64,000 nt of DNA from Escherichia boydii (lineage in GTDB: Bacteria; Pseudomonadota; Gammaproteobacteria; Enterobacterales; Enterobacteriaceae), in assembly GCA_041890495.1 (NCBI GenBank), contig CP169086.1:1922001-1986000 (forward strand). The letters are read 5' to 3'. This document shows positions 1 through 10,136 of the stretch, piece by piece. The notes under the pieces are model-generated. The model was not told the origin of the DNA, ran no database searches, and was given only the letters and a program-made list of their open reading frames with translations. The position numbers and the translations under genes were made by a program. Numbering within the stretch: the first letter of the stretch is position 1; every line of letters begins with the position of its first letter.

Positions 1-1226
<1,226 letters not shown>

Positions 1227-1387
1227 TCAGCACGCTGGCTCATGGATTAAGCACCTGATTGCAACCGTTTTCACTTTCCGTGCTTCTCCTAAAGACAGGG
1301 TGTCGGTCTTGGTGTAGGGTTGCCTTCGAATGTAACCATTATGAGTCTTAGGGATAAGACGAAAAGTCTGAGAATGCACAACGTTAT

Positions 1388-2527
1388 ATGAGCACAACAC
1401 CAACAGAACGTGAATATTTCCTCGACTCGATCCGGGCCTGGCTGATGCTATTGGGGATCCCCTTTCACATTTCACTGATTTACTCCAGCCACACCTGGCA
1501 CGTGAATAGCCAGATGCCCTCCTGGTGGCTGACGCTGTTTAATGACTTTATTCACGCCTTCCGTATGCAGGTGTTTTTCGTCATATCCGGCTATTTCTCT
1601 TACATGCTGTTTCTGCGATACCCGCTCAAGCGCTGGTGGAAAGTGCGCGTAGAACGCGTGGGGATCCCCATGCTGACCGCAATACCGCTGCTGACGCTGC
1701 CCCAGTTCATTATGTTGCAATATGTGAAGGGCAAGGCGGAGAACTGGCCGAATCTGTCGCTGTATGAAAAGTACAATACGCTGGTATGGGAGCTGGTGTC
1801 TCACCTGTGGTTCCTGCTGGTCCTGGTGGTGCTCACCACGGTGAGTCTGTTGATTTTCAGCCGCCTGCGCCGCCATCTGAGTATAAAAGCCGACACCTTC
1901 TTCGCCAACGTTACGATGGGCAAACTGTCAGTGCTCTTCTTGCTGTTGGGGATTGCCTATGCCGCCGTGCGCCGAACGCTGCTTATCGTCTACCCGCCGA
2001 TTTTGAGCGACGGGTTATTTAATTTTGTGGTGATGCAGTCCCTGTTCTACATTCCGTTCTTTTTAATCGGCGCGCTGGCCTTTATTTATCCGAAGCTTAA
2101 ATCGCTGTTTGTCACCCCATCACCGTGGTGCGCGCTGGGAGCAAGCCTCGCGTTCGCGGCCTATCTGCTGAACCAGCGCTACGGCAGCGGCGATGCCTGG
2201 ATGTATGAAACGGAAAGCGTGATCACTATGCTGCTCGGGCTGTGGATGGTGAATGTGGTATTCGCGCTCGGCCACCGCCTGCTGAACTTTAAGTCCAGCC
2301 GCGTGACCTACTTCGTCAATGCATCACTGTTTATTTATCTGGTGCATCACCCGTTGACGCTTTTCTTCGGGGCTTACATCACCCCGCATATCGCCTCCAA
2401 CACGCTGGGCTTCTTTACCGGTCTGGTGTTTGTTGTCGGGGTGGCGATAGTACTCTACGAAATCCATCTGCGGATTCCGCTCCTGCGTTTCCTCTTTTCA
2501 GGTAAACCGCAGGCAAAAGCCTCATAA
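1388..2527 (+). CDS. opgC: Glucans biosynthesis protein C, succinyl/acyltransferase (OpgC/MdoC)
   Basis: This is an inner-membrane acyltransferase-3 family protein that transfers succinyl residues to osmoregulated periplasmic glucans. The 379-residue product is close to the E. coli length (385) and begins REYFLDSIRAWLMLLGIPFHISLIYSS, the family's conserved first membrane helix with its essential His. About ten hydrophobic helices follow to residue 370. It is divergent from opgG across a 254-bp shared control region and is followed by a strong hairpin at 2532-2554. The C-terminus is slightly shorter than in E. coli, with nothing important obviously lost. Confidence 0.96.
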   Translation: MSTTPTEREYFLDSIRAWLMLLGIPFHISLIYSSHTWHVNSQMPSWWLTLFNDFIHAFRMQVFFVISGYFSYMLFLRYPLKRWWKVRVERVGIPMLTAIPLLTLPQFIMLQYVKGKAENWPNLSLYEKYNTLVWELVSHLWFLLVLVVLTTVSLLIFSRLRRHLSIKADTFFANVTMGKLSVLFLLLGIAYAAVRRTLLIVYPPILSDGLFNFVVMQSLFYIPFFLIGALAFIYPKLKSLFVTPSPWCALGASLAFAAYLLNQRYGSGDAWMYETESVITMLLGLWMVNVVFALGHRLLNFKSSRVTYFVNASLFIYLVHHPLTLFFGAYITPHIASNTLGFFTGLVFVVGVAIVLYEIHLRIPLLRFLFSGKPQAKAS

Positions 2528-2531
2528 ACCA

Positions 2532-2554
2532 CGCGGCGCACCCGATGCGCCGCG
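2532..2554. terminator. Hairpin between opgC and ymdB
   Basis: A GC-only perfect stem (cgcggcgca / tgcgccgcg) with a five-base loop lies between the converging genes opgC and ymdB. The following T-run is short (cttgttt), so it would be a modest bidirectional terminator. Confidence 0.6.
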
Positions 2555-2560
2555 CTTGTT

Positions 2561-3103
2561 TCAGCTTTCCAGCTCTTGTCTTCGCTGAGTCAGAAGCCGC
2601 TGATAAAGATGCGTGGTGTCCTCGTCAAAACAGACAAAAATCACCTTCTCTGGCAGCGGTTTTAACGACAGATAGCGGTAAACGGTTTCGACGGCGATCG
2701 TGGCGGCAGCAGCCTTAGGATAGCCATACACGCCGGTGCTGATGGCCGGAAACGCCATCGTTTTATAGCCGTTGTCGGCGGCCAGTCGCAGACAGTTCCG
2801 GTAAGCCTCTTCCAGAATACTCGCTTCGTGCTGGTCCCCGCCATGCCAGACCGGCCCTACGGCGTGAATCACCGCTCTGGCAGGCAGATCGCCCGCAAGC
2901 GTAATCACCGCATGGCCGGGAGGACATTCACCCTGCTGTTGCCGCACGGTTTTGCAGGCTTCCAGCAGCTGCGGTCCGGCAGCCCGGTGGATAGCCCCGT
3001 CCACACCGCCTCCCCCCATCAGGGAGGGATTGGCCGCATTGACGATGACGTCGACGTGCATGGTCGTAATATCACCATGAATAACTTCAATTTGCGGTTT
3101 CAT
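2561..3103 (-). CDS. ymdB: O-acetyl-ADP-ribose deacetylase, macrodomain protein YmdB
   Basis: This macrodomain enzyme hydrolyses O-acetyl-ADP-ribose; in E. coli YmdB also inhibits RNase III and influences biofilm formation. The ADP-ribose loops are visible: VNAANPSLMGGGGVDGAIHR near residues 20-40 and STGVYGYP near residues 120-127. I start at 3103 (MKPQIEV) because GAGGGG lies a few bases upstream and this gives 180 residues, near the 177 of E. coli; the longer frame from 3118 adds only MQRGF. It sits downstream of the curli csgBAC-ymdA block as in E. coli. Confidence 0.95.
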   Translation of the reverse strand: MKPQIEVIHGDITTMHVDVIVNAANPSLMGGGGVDGAIHRAAGPQLLEACKTVRQQQGECPPGHAVITLAGDLPARAVIHAVGPVWHGGDQHEASILEEAYRNCLRLAADNGYKTMAFPAISTGVYGYPKAAAATIAVETVYRYLSLKPLPEKVIFVCFDEDTTHLYQRLLTQRRQELES

Positions 3104-3209
3104 AAAGCCCCTCTGCAACCCGCCTTTATCTTAAGTGTATCGCAGAGGAGACCGGGAGAAAAAACTATCAGAAAAAATCCTCTTCCACCGCAGGGCGCGC
3201 GAGCGCGCA

Positions 3210-3530
3210 CTAGCGATACTGGATTTCGACAACCGCGAGCGTTTTTTCAGGATTAAGGTATTTCATATTGAGCGTTGCCAGGTTTGAGTCGCTCACTTTT
3301 CCGTTGAGCGCCTCTTCATAGCTGACCATACGCGTTTGCATACGGTTATTATTTGGACATGATATTGCAATCTGTTGCTTCTGGGGAGCGACTTCACAGG
3401 GGTCGGCGACAATGGCGCCGCGAAAATGAATGATGCCACCATTCACAACGGTGGCCGAATAAACCGGGAGGCTAAAAACAGCAACGATCAGGCCCAGACC
3501 CGTCACGAGTCGAGCGAAAGAGTGGTTCAT
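3210..3530 (-). CDS. ymdA: Fimbrial-like exported protein YmdA
   Basis: This is a small exported protein of 106 residues with a signal peptide (about residues 1-25, ending VYSA). It continues TVVNGGIIHFRGAIVADPCEV, which has the pattern of the first strand and Cys of type 1 pilin subunits. A second Cys (ISCP) would close the pilin disulfide. In E. coli ymdA occupies the same position after csgC. Its function is not established, and it may be an orphan pilin-fold protein. An AGGAG-like ribosome site precedes the start. Confidence 0.8.
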   Translation of the reverse strand: MNHSFARLVTGLGLIVAVFSLPVYSATVVNGGIIHFRGAIVADPCEVAPQKQQIAISCPNNNRMQTRMVSYEEALNGKVSDSNLATLNMKYLNPEKTLAVVEIQYR

Positions 3531-3690
3531 TATAGGTACTCCTCAATGAAAATCGTCCTTGAGGGGTAAACGCACTTCATTATGACAAACGAAGTCTCAC
3601 GTTAAGGAACATAATGACCTGGTCCCTGATATCAGCATAGCTCAACGGCGAAGACCCGCCATATTCGCAATACATTGATTTCATGAATAT

Positions 3691-4023
3691 TTAGATCGAA
3701 CTTCCCGCTGGCGACCACTGTTGTGATAAATGAAGCGATTTTCCATCTGAAACGGTGACAACGATTTTTACCGTGTCTCCCGCGCTTATATTTAAACTCA
3801 GGCGCATTAAATCAATCGTCTGATTAGCGGGTATAAAAAGTGTGTTTTGCTGCCGGGAAGAACTTTGTCCCCCCTGCCCTTCCCGCAGAGAAACAATCTG
3901 AACCTGACAATCACACGGCTGCGCCAGAGTGACCTGTGGGATAATGGTGGTCATATTTTCCTGCTGCGACGTTTTGAAGGTTATCTGGCTGGAAAGCGCG
4001 GCGAGTAGAATTAAGGTATTCAT
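3691..4023 (-). CDS. csgC: Curli assembly inhibitor CsgC
   Basis: CsgC is a periplasmic chaperone-like protein that keeps CsgA soluble and blocks premature amyloid formation. The 110-residue product matches the family length. It has an N-terminal signal (MNTLILLAALSSQ) and the hallmark CxC pair within QPCDCQVQI, near residues 37-39. It is the last csg gene of the csgBAC operon, and a hairpin with flanking A and T tracts separates it from csgA, so its expression probably depends on read-through. Confidence 0.92.
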   Translation of the reverse strand: MNTLILLAALSSQITFKTSQQENMTTIIPQVTLAQPCDCQVQIVSLREGQGGQSSSRQQNTLFIPANQTIDLMRLSLNISAGDTVKIVVTVSDGKSLHLSQQWSPAGSSI

Positions 4024-4035
4024 GATGAACTCCCG

Positions 4036-4067
4036 AAAAAAAACAGGGCATCAGCCCTGTTTTTTTG
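4036..4067 (-). terminator. Intra-operon terminator between csgA and csgC
   Basis: The stem acagggc/gccctgt with loop atca is flanked by an A8 tract and a T7 tract, so it has the form of an intrinsic terminator on either strand. On the minus strand it lies just after csgA, where it would hold back csgC relative to the major fibre subunit. Confidence 0.8.
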
Positions 4068-4084
4068 TAGCACAGATTTCAGTA

Positions 4085-4537
4085 TCAGTACTGATGAGCT
4101 GTCGCGTGGTTACCAAAGCCGATTTGGGTCACGTTGACAGTAGAGTTAGAAGCAGTCTGGTCTACGAGGGCACCGTTAAAGCCGCCGGACTGGCTAACGT
4201 TCATAACAGATTTTTTACTGTTCCACTGATCAAGTGTTGCACTGTTGCCAAAACCTTTCTGGCTCAGGTTGATTTTACTGTCATCAGAACCCTGACCAAC
4301 GTCAGCGCCGTTACCGCCACCTTTCTGGGAAATATTCAGCACAGAATTTCTGGCGTCTGTCTGCAGAGCAACCGCGGAGTTACCGCCACCGTCCTGATAA
4401 ATATTCAGGGTTGAATTTGGGCCACTGTATCCGCCATGACCATGTCCATGACCCCAGCCGCCCTGATTAATAGAACCCGCCATAGCACTACCAGAAACTA
4501 CGATTGCTGCAAGCGCTGCCACTTTGAGAAATTTCAT
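4085..4537 (-). CDS. csgA: Major curlin subunit CsgA
   Basis: CsgA is the secreted amyloid subunit of curli fibres. It has a signal peptide (MKFLKVAALAAIVVSGSAMA), then an N-terminal targeting segment, then five imperfect repeats of the form S-x5-Q-x-G-x-G-N-x-A-x3-Q. They start at STLNIYQ, SVLNISQ, SKINLSQ, SVMNVSQ and STVNVTQ. The length of 150 is close to the 151 of E. coli. The targeting segment contains GWGHGHGHGG, more His-rich than I remember for E. coli. It is transcribed with csgB, whose upstream region carries a CsgD box. Confidence 0.97.
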   Translation of the reverse strand: MKFLKVAALAAIVVSGSAMAGSINQGGWGHGHGHGGYSGPNSTLNIYQDGGGNSAVALQTDARNSVLNISQKGGGNGADVGQGSDDSKINLSQKGFGNSATLDQWNSKKSVMNVSQSGGFNGALVDQTASNSTVNVTQIGFGNHATAHQY

Positions 4538-4578
4538 GGTAAACCCCCATCGGATTGATTAAAGTCGTCGCGAAGGCG

Positions 4579-5034
4579 CTAATGTTGAATAACGTTAATC
4601 GCCATTTGCGACTGTTTCTGCACTACAACTGCGGTTTTCTGCGTACCGTACTGCGTAATATTTGCTCTATTACCCGACCCTTTCTGGATAATTTTCGCGC
4701 TATTACCGTATCCATCTTGAGTAATACCTGCATCATTCGCGTTACCGCTTTGATCGATCCAGGCAATATTGTAACCCCCTGATTGATCAACTCTCGCTCT
4801 GTTACCTGCCCCATCCTGGGAAACAATGGACAAGAGTTTTGAACCCTCCTGGCGAACCTGAGCGTCATTGAAAACACCCTGTTGACCAATAATGGCTGCC
4901 TGATTTAGTGATGAAAGACTTAATTCGTTAACCGCAAAGTTATATTCAGAATTTGCCAAATCTGAATTCGCTGCGGCTACAAATCCAGGCGCACCCAATA
5001 ATGTAAACATCATAATTAACGATGCGTTTTTCAT
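4579..5034 (-). CDS. csgB: Curlin nucleator subunit CsgB
   Basis: CsgB is the surface-exposed minor curlin that templates CsgA polymerisation. The 151-residue product has a signal peptide (to about residue 21, FVAAAN) and five repeats with the same Q/N/G spacing as CsgA, for example AAIIGQQGVFNDAQVRQ and AWIDQSGNANDAGITQ. The terminal repeat is basic and divergent (TAVVVQKQSQMAINVIQH), the region needed for surface anchoring in E. coli. It is first in the csgBAC operon, divergent from csgD. Confidence 0.97.
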   Translation of the reverse strand: MKNASLIMMFTLLGAPGFVAAANSDLANSEYNFAVNELSLSSLNQAAIIGQQGVFNDAQVRQEGSKLLSIVSQDGAGNRARVDQSGGYNIAWIDQSGNANDAGITQDGYGNSAKIIQKGSGNRANITQYGTQKTAVVVQKQSQMAINVIQH

Positions 5035-5775
5035 GTTGTCACCCTGGACCTGGCTATTTAATCACTCCATGTTTAAACGACTCGTATTGTGTTAACGCGT
5101 CGTTACGGTGAAGAGTATGTCCGCTGAAACATTTTAAATATCTCACCCGCGCGGCTTATTTTTATTTATCGGCTCATCACAAAGTCGTAATTTACATCAA
5201 AAACCACTTTAATCAGGCCAGCTTATATTTTTTATTAAAGGTGTGTTGCGAGAAGGTTGTACAACGAGGCGAAGGCTGTCCACGCTTCCTCCCGGGTTGT
5301 TTAAACGTAACGGCAGGAGAACATTTTTCTTATCGCGTGACACGGAGCCTCTTTTCTTAAGCCAGAAAGTCGCTCATTCGTGGGCTTAGAAATTATCTGA
5401 AACTCATACTTAACTATCGCTTTACAAAAATAACAAATAACATTAAAAATCAAACCATTAAAAATATTTGTATGATTTTTAAAATCTGTGCACCTCTATT
5501 TAGGTGTACAACTTTCTCATCATTTTTTGCCATTACAAACAACTGAATTTCACAAATTAATATTGATTTTTACATTTAGTTACATGTTTAACACTTGATT
5601 TAAGATTTGTAATGGCTAGATTGAAATCAGATGTAAATCCATTAGTTTTATATTTTACCCTTTAGGGCTGATTTATTACTACACACAGCAGTGCAACATC
5701 TGTCAGTACTTCTGGTGCTTCTATTTTAGAGGCAGCTGTCAGGTGTGCGATCAATAAAAAAAGCGGGGTTTCATC
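5035..5775. other. csgB-csgD divergent intergenic control region
   Basis: This 741-bp A+T-rich gene-free stretch separates the two curli operons. In E. coli the equivalent region is one of the most heavily regulated in the genome (OmpR, CpxR, IHF, H-NS, RpoS, MlrA). Here I can point to a CsgD box near csgB, long A/T tracts at 5440-5660 that could bind H-NS or IHF, and an adequate ribosome site (gcgggg) before csgD. I see no open reading frame worth calling. Confidence 0.85.
5139..5149 (-). promoter_or_regulatory. CsgD box upstream of csgB
   Basis: On the minus strand the sequence reads CGGGTGAGATA, a full match to the published CsgD consensus CGGGKGAKNKA. It lies about 105 bp upstream of the csgB start codon, the arrangement expected for activation of csgBAC by CsgD. 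Confidence 0.75.
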
Positions 5776-6426
<651 letters not shown>

Positions 6427-6430
6427 TCAC

Positions 6431-6820
6431 ATGAAACGCACGTTGAGTTGGATCGCCGCAGCGAGTTTCCTGCTCGCTGCAGGGAATCTGAAGGCCGTCG
6501 AGGTCGAAGTTCCCGGATTGTTAACAGACCACACTGTCTCATCGGTCGGGCACAGTTTTTACCGGGCCTTTAGTGACAAATGGGACAGTACTTATACCGG
6601 AAATATAACAATCAACGAGCGGCCCAGTGCACGATGGGGAAGTTGGATAACAATAACGGCTAATCAGTCCGTTATTTATCAAACGTTTTTATTCCCCACA
6701 AAAATGGACTTCGATAAAAACGTAGCCTTAGCACTGGCACAATCAGAAGACGCTATTAATCGCCTGCAAATAGATAAAGCCCTATTAAGCACCAGCGATT
6801 TAGCAAAAGACGAGTTCTAG
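6431..6820 (+). CDS. csgE: Curli secretion specificity factor CsgE
   Basis: CsgE is the periplasmic adaptor that delivers CsgA to, and caps, the CsgG channel. The 129-residue product has a signal peptide (MKRTLSWIAAASFLLAAGNLKA) and then the mature start VEVEVPGLLTDHTVSSVGHSFYRAF. The length matches the E. coli protein. It starts 4 bp after csgD ends and is probably translated from the same message; csgF follows after 23 bp. Confidence 0.95.
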   Translation: MKRTLSWIAAASFLLAAGNLKAVEVEVPGLLTDHTVSSVGHSFYRAFSDKWDSTYTGNITINERPSARWGSWITITANQSVIYQTFLFPTKMDFDKNVALALAQSEDAINRLQIDKALLSTSDLAKDEF

Positions 6821-6843
6821 CGAACCGATATGCGGAGGCTGTC

Positions 6844-7257
6844 ATGCGTATTGCATATGCAGTTGTTTCGATAATGCTGATCACCCCCATAAGCTGGGCC
6901 GGAAACATGACGTTTCAGTTCCGTAACCCTAACTTTGGCGGTAACCCTAACAACGGTGCGTTTCTGCTGAACGAAGCCCAGGCGCAAAACTCCTATAAGG
7001 ATCCAAGCTTAAAGGATTTTAGCATTGATACCCCATCCGCCCTGGACAACTTCACTCAGGCTATCCAGTCGCAGATTTTAGGCGGGTTATTGACCAATAT
7101 TAATACCGGTAAACCCGGCCGGATGGTGACCAACGATTTTATCGTTGATATCGCCAACACCGATGGACAGCTTCAGCTGAACGTAACCGATCGTAAAACC
7201 GGAAGGATTTCCACCATTCAGGTTTCCGGTCTTCAAAGTAATTCAACTGACTTTTAA
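6844..7257 (+). CDS. csgF: Curli assembly factor CsgF
   Basis: CsgF is the surface-localised partner of CsgG that positions CsgB and links secretion to nucleation. The 137-residue product has a signal peptide ending ISWA. The mature N-terminus reads GNMTFQFRNPNFGGNPNNGAFLLNEAQAQN, the conserved segment that inserts into the CsgG pore. It is third in csgDEFG with a good AGG-type ribosome site. The length is one residue short of E. coli. Confidence 0.95.
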   Translation: MRIAYAVVSIMLITPISWAGNMTFQFRNPNFGGNPNNGAFLLNEAQAQNSYKDPSLKDFSIDTPSALDNFTQAIQSQILGGLLTNINTGKPGRMVTNDFIVDIANTDGQLQLNVTDRKTGRISTIQVSGLQSNSTDF

Positions 7258-7283
7258 ACAATAGCTAAATAAGGACAACGATC

Positions 7284-8117
7284 ATGCAGCGCTTCCTGAT
7301 ATTTGTTGCAGTGTGCTTATTGAGCGGTTGTTTAACTGCTCCACCTAAAGAAGCTGCAAAACCTACATTAATGCCTCGGGCCCAGAGTTATCGTGATTTA
7401 ACGCATTTACCTGCTCCAACGGGGAAAATATTTGTCTCCGTATACAATATTCAGGATGAAACCGGGCAATTCAAACCTTACCCGGCAAGTAACTTCTCCA
7501 CGGCCGTGCCGCAAAGCGCTACCGCGATGCTGGTTACCGCGCTCAAGGATTCGCACTGGTTTATTCCGCTGGAACGTCAGGGGCTACAAAACCTGTTGAA
7601 TGAACGGAAAATCATTCGTGCCGCACAGGAAAATGGCACCGTCGCGGCCAATAACCGCACGCCTCTGGAATCTCTGGCGGCAGCGAACGTGATGATTGAA
7701 GGATCGATTATTGGCTACGAAAGTAACGTTAAATCGGGTGGTGCGGGCGCGCGGTACTTCGGTATCGGTGCGGATACCCAGTATCAGCTCGACCAAATCG
7801 CCGTTAACCTGCGTGTGGTTAACGTCAGTACGGGCGAAGTGCTCTCTTCGGTGAACACCAGCAAAACGATTCTGTCTTATGAAGTTCAGGCTGGGGTATT
7901 CCGCTTCATCGATTACCAGCGTTTGCTGGAAGGTGAAATCGGCTATACCTCTAACGAGCCGGTCATGATGTGTCTGATGTCAGCCATTGAAACCGGCGTG
8001 ATCTACTTAATCAACGACGGTATAGACCGCGGGCTGTGGGATCTGCAAAACAAAGCAGACGTGCAGAACCCGATACTGGTGAAATACCGCGATATGTCAG
8101 TCCCTCCGGAATCCTGA
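7284..8117 (+). CDS. csgG: Curli secretion channel lipoprotein CsgG
   Basis: CsgG is the outer-membrane lipoprotein that forms the nonameric curlin export pore. Its signal peptide ends in a lipobox, LLSGC, so Cys16 would be lipidated. The 277-residue length equals E. coli CsgG. It is the last gene of csgDEFG and is followed by an intrinsic terminator at 8130-8163. Together with csgA, B, C, E and F this makes a complete and apparently functional curli system. Confidence 0.97.
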   Translation: MQRFLIFVAVCLLSGCLTAPPKEAAKPTLMPRAQSYRDLTHLPAPTGKIFVSVYNIQDETGQFKPYPASNFSTAVPQSATAMLVTALKDSHWFIPLERQGLQNLLNERKIIRAAQENGTVAANNRTPLESLAAANVMIEGSIIGYESNVKSGGAGARYFGIGADTQYQLDQIAVNLRVVNVSTGEVLSSVNTSKTILSYEVQAGVFRFIDYQRLLEGEIGYTSNEPVMMCLMSAIETGVIYLINDGIDRGLWDLQNKADVQNPILVKYRDMSVPPES

Positions 8118-8129
8118 CAGGAAGCGCAT

Positions 8130-8163
8130 AAAAAAGGCGAGATGATTATCTCGCCTTTTTTTA
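8130..8163 (+). terminator. csgG terminator
   Basis: An A-tract, the stem ggcgaga/tctcgcc and then T7 directly follow csgG. The T-run continues into the ycdZ stop codon on the other strand, so it may serve both genes. Confidence 0.85.
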
Positions 8164-8643
8164 TTCGCTCACCGCCGTGATGTTTTGCGCTTTTTCCCGT
8201 CGCGACGCCAGCCAAAGACCGCTGTTTTTCATCGCATAGCCAAACAGCAAACCCAGCGCCAGGGAAGGGACCACCAGCTTCCAGTCACCCTGCCCTGCAA
8301 AGGTCGCGCACGCTCCCATAAAGGTTCCCGGCACAAACGAAAGCAGCAGATGCTTAGCCTGAATGCACATCAGGAAAGCAACAACGCCCGTCATGACGTA
8401 TCCCAGCATCTCCAGATGCGGCGCCAGCGCGCTGCCTTTCACGATCACCAGCGCCCAGATAACACCGCTCATCAGCGTGCAGCCAGAGATGAAGAGCCCT
8501 TTGATGCCCCCCTGCGGGCAGGCGAAATAGGCCGTACAGCCAAGAAATCCGGCCCAGCTGAGCAATCCAAGAGACACGGCCACCCATCCCCAGAGTCCGG
8601 AGAGAATGCCCGTCGTTATTGCGATACAAAGTAATATGTTCAT
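8161..8643 (-). CDS. ycdZ: DUF1097 inner-membrane protein YcdZ
   Basis: This is a predicted inner-membrane protein of 160 residues with four to five hydrophobic helices and no assigned function (DUF1097). The reading MNILLCIAITTGILSGLWGWVAVSLGLLSW matches E. coli YcdZ, so I start at 8643 rather than at the longer frame at 8691. A CRP-like palindrome lies about 90 bp upstream; E. coli ycdZ is a reported CRP-dependent gene as I recall. Its neighbours ycdY and ycdX lie upstream in the same orientation. Confidence 0.92.
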   Translation of the reverse strand: MNILLCIAITTGILSGLWGWVAVSLGLLSWAGFLGCTAYFACPQGGIKGLFISGCTLMSGVIWALVIVKGSALAPHLEMLGYVMTGVVAFLMCIQAKHLLLSFVPGTFMGACATFAGQGDWKLVVPSLALGLLFGYAMKNSGLWLASRREKAQNITAVSE

Positions 8644-8728
8644 GGCGCGTATCTTAGCAGAAGCGCACCATAGAAATGCGATCAGAAGCACATTACGTGC
8701 AAATTGAAATGCAGAGCTGCAGAAATTA

Positions 8729-8744
8729 TGTGATCTAAATCACT
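8729..8744 (-). promoter_or_regulatory. CRP-like site upstream of ycdZ
   Basis: TGTGATCTAAATCACT fits the CRP palindrome TGTGA-N6-TCACA with one mismatch. It overlaps the ycdY stop and lies about 90-100 bp upstream of the ycdZ start codon, suggesting cAMP-CRP control of ycdZ. Confidence 0.65.
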
Positions 8745-9294
8745 CTTCGTTCTCTTCTTCCAGCTCATCCCACATCGCCGCGATCGCGTCGCGGGTCAGC
8801 GGTGCCAGCGTTCTCCAGAACGGCGAGGTGGCATGCGCTTCGACTTTACCCAGGAATGTGCCGACCCACGGCAGCAGGTACGTTTCGAACAGCGTTTCGA
8901 TAGCTTCGTTCTCATCATCCCCGGCGTTGTCTTCGAGCCAGGAGGCAGCAAGCAGCAGCGTACCGATATGATCGGCTGGCGTATCGCTCAGCGGCATACC
9001 GCGCGTGGAGAGGAAAGCACGGACTTCCGCTTCCGTCGCCCCTTCCTGCCAGGCTGAACGGTATGGCGAAACGCGGCACTCATCGCCAATGAAAAGCGCA
9101 TTGTAATCCGTCGCGATCTGCTGCATATCGCAGCTTTTTTGCAGACGTTCCAGTAAATCATCCTGTTCCAGCGGCCAGTTCTGCGCCAGCTTACCTTCAC
9201 GAATTAACGTGAAGAGCGGAACTAACAGCGGGTCTTGCGGCTGGCGATAATAGAGCGTACCCAGCACGCGGCAAAGGATGGAAAACTCATTCAT
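8740..9294 (-). CDS. ycdY: TorD-family chaperone YcdY
   Basis: This cytoplasmic chaperone of the TorD/DmsD/NarJ family enhances phosphatase activity of YcdX in E. coli, where it is linked to swarming. The all-helical 184-residue product shows YNALFIGDECRVSPYRSAWQEG, resembling the family motif after E-x3-LFxGP, and the usual acidic tail (ELEEENEE). It lies 20 bp downstream of ycdX in the same direction, supporting co-expression. Confidence 0.93.
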   Translation of the reverse strand: MNEFSILCRVLGTLYYRQPQDPLLVPLFTLIREGKLAQNWPLEQDDLLERLQKSCDMQQIATDYNALFIGDECRVSPYRSAWQEGATEAEVRAFLSTRGMPLSDTPADHIGTLLLAASWLEDNAGDDENEAIETLFETYLLPWVGTFLGKVEAHATSPFWRTLAPLTRDAIAAMWDELEEENEE

Positions 9295-9314
9295 TTTTTT
9301 ATTCCATTACACAA

Positions 9315-10052
9315 TTAAAGATCGGCAAATTCGGCAATCGGCTCCATTCCGCGGGACTCAAGGAAATCGAGCATGCGGCGTGGGGTGACGTTCAGGATTT
9401 GCGCTTCCGGGAAGTTAACGTCATTCAGCACCTTCAGGCACTCGCTGAAATCGCCCAGCGTGAAGGCGGTATGGGAATCCGAACCCAGCGCCACCATGCC
9501 ACCCGCATCACGCACGGCGGCCGCCACGGCGCGACAGTTGGCTTCACTGCCCTTACGCGAGTGAACAAAGGAGGAGTTATTAATCTCCAGCGCCACGCGG
9601 TGCTTCGCTGCCGCCTGCGCGACAGCCTGAATATCAATCGGGTACCTCGGGTTGCCGGGGTGGCTGATAATGTGCACATTGCCGCTGGCAATGGTGGCAA
9701 TCATCGCCGCGGTGTTGGTCTCTTTATCCTGAGGCGGGAAAACCGGCTCGTGGAAACCGGCGAGGATAAGATCCAGAGACGTCAGCATCGGGCCGGTGCA
9801 GTCGATCTCACCGTCGGTATTTTTGATGTTCGCCTCAATGCCGCGCAGTATCCCAATGCCGTCCACCAGACGTGGCCAGATCCGCATATTCACAAAATGC
9901 CAGTAGTGCGGCGCATCCGCCATGTCCGGGCCATGATCGGTGATCGCGAACAGCTTAATACCCTTAAGCTTCGCCTGGGCGATATAATCATGGAGGTTGC
10001 TATACGCGTGGGTACTGGCGACGGTGTGCATATGCAGGTCAACGGGATACAT
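9315..10052 (-). CDS. ycdX: PHP-domain phosphatase YcdX
   Basis: This is a trinuclear-zinc PHP-family phosphatase. Metal ligands are visible in order: DLHMHTVAS (His7 and His9 region), ITDHGPD near 40, an EAN motif near 73, SHPGNP near 131 and LGSDSHTAF near 190. The 245-residue length matches E. coli. It sits between ghrA and ycdY. The physiological substrate is not settled. Confidence 0.94.
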   Translation of the reverse strand: MYPVDLHMHTVASTHAYSNLHDYIAQAKLKGIKLFAITDHGPDMADAPHYWHFVNMRIWPRLVDGIGILRGIEANIKNTDGEIDCTGPMLTSLDLILAGFHEPVFPPQDKETNTAAMIATIASGNVHIISHPGNPRYPIDIQAVAQAAAKHRVALEINNSSFVHSRKGSEANCRAVAAAVRDAGGMVALGSDSHTAFTLGDFSECLKVLNDVNFPEAQILNVTPRRMLDFLESRGMEPIAEFADL

Positions 10053-10110
10053 CTCTCTCTCCTCTGCGGTTTTTCCAAAGGATAGCAGTTATCAGCGGCG
10101 AATATTAGCA

Positions 10111-10133
10111 AAAACCCGGCGAACGCCGGGTTT
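10111..10133 (-). terminator. ghrA terminator
   Basis: The stem acccggc/gccgggt with a GAAC loop and a T-run on the minus strand lies immediately after the ghrA stop and before ycdX, so ycdX probably has its own promoter. Confidence 0.8.
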
Positions 10134-10136
10134 CTC

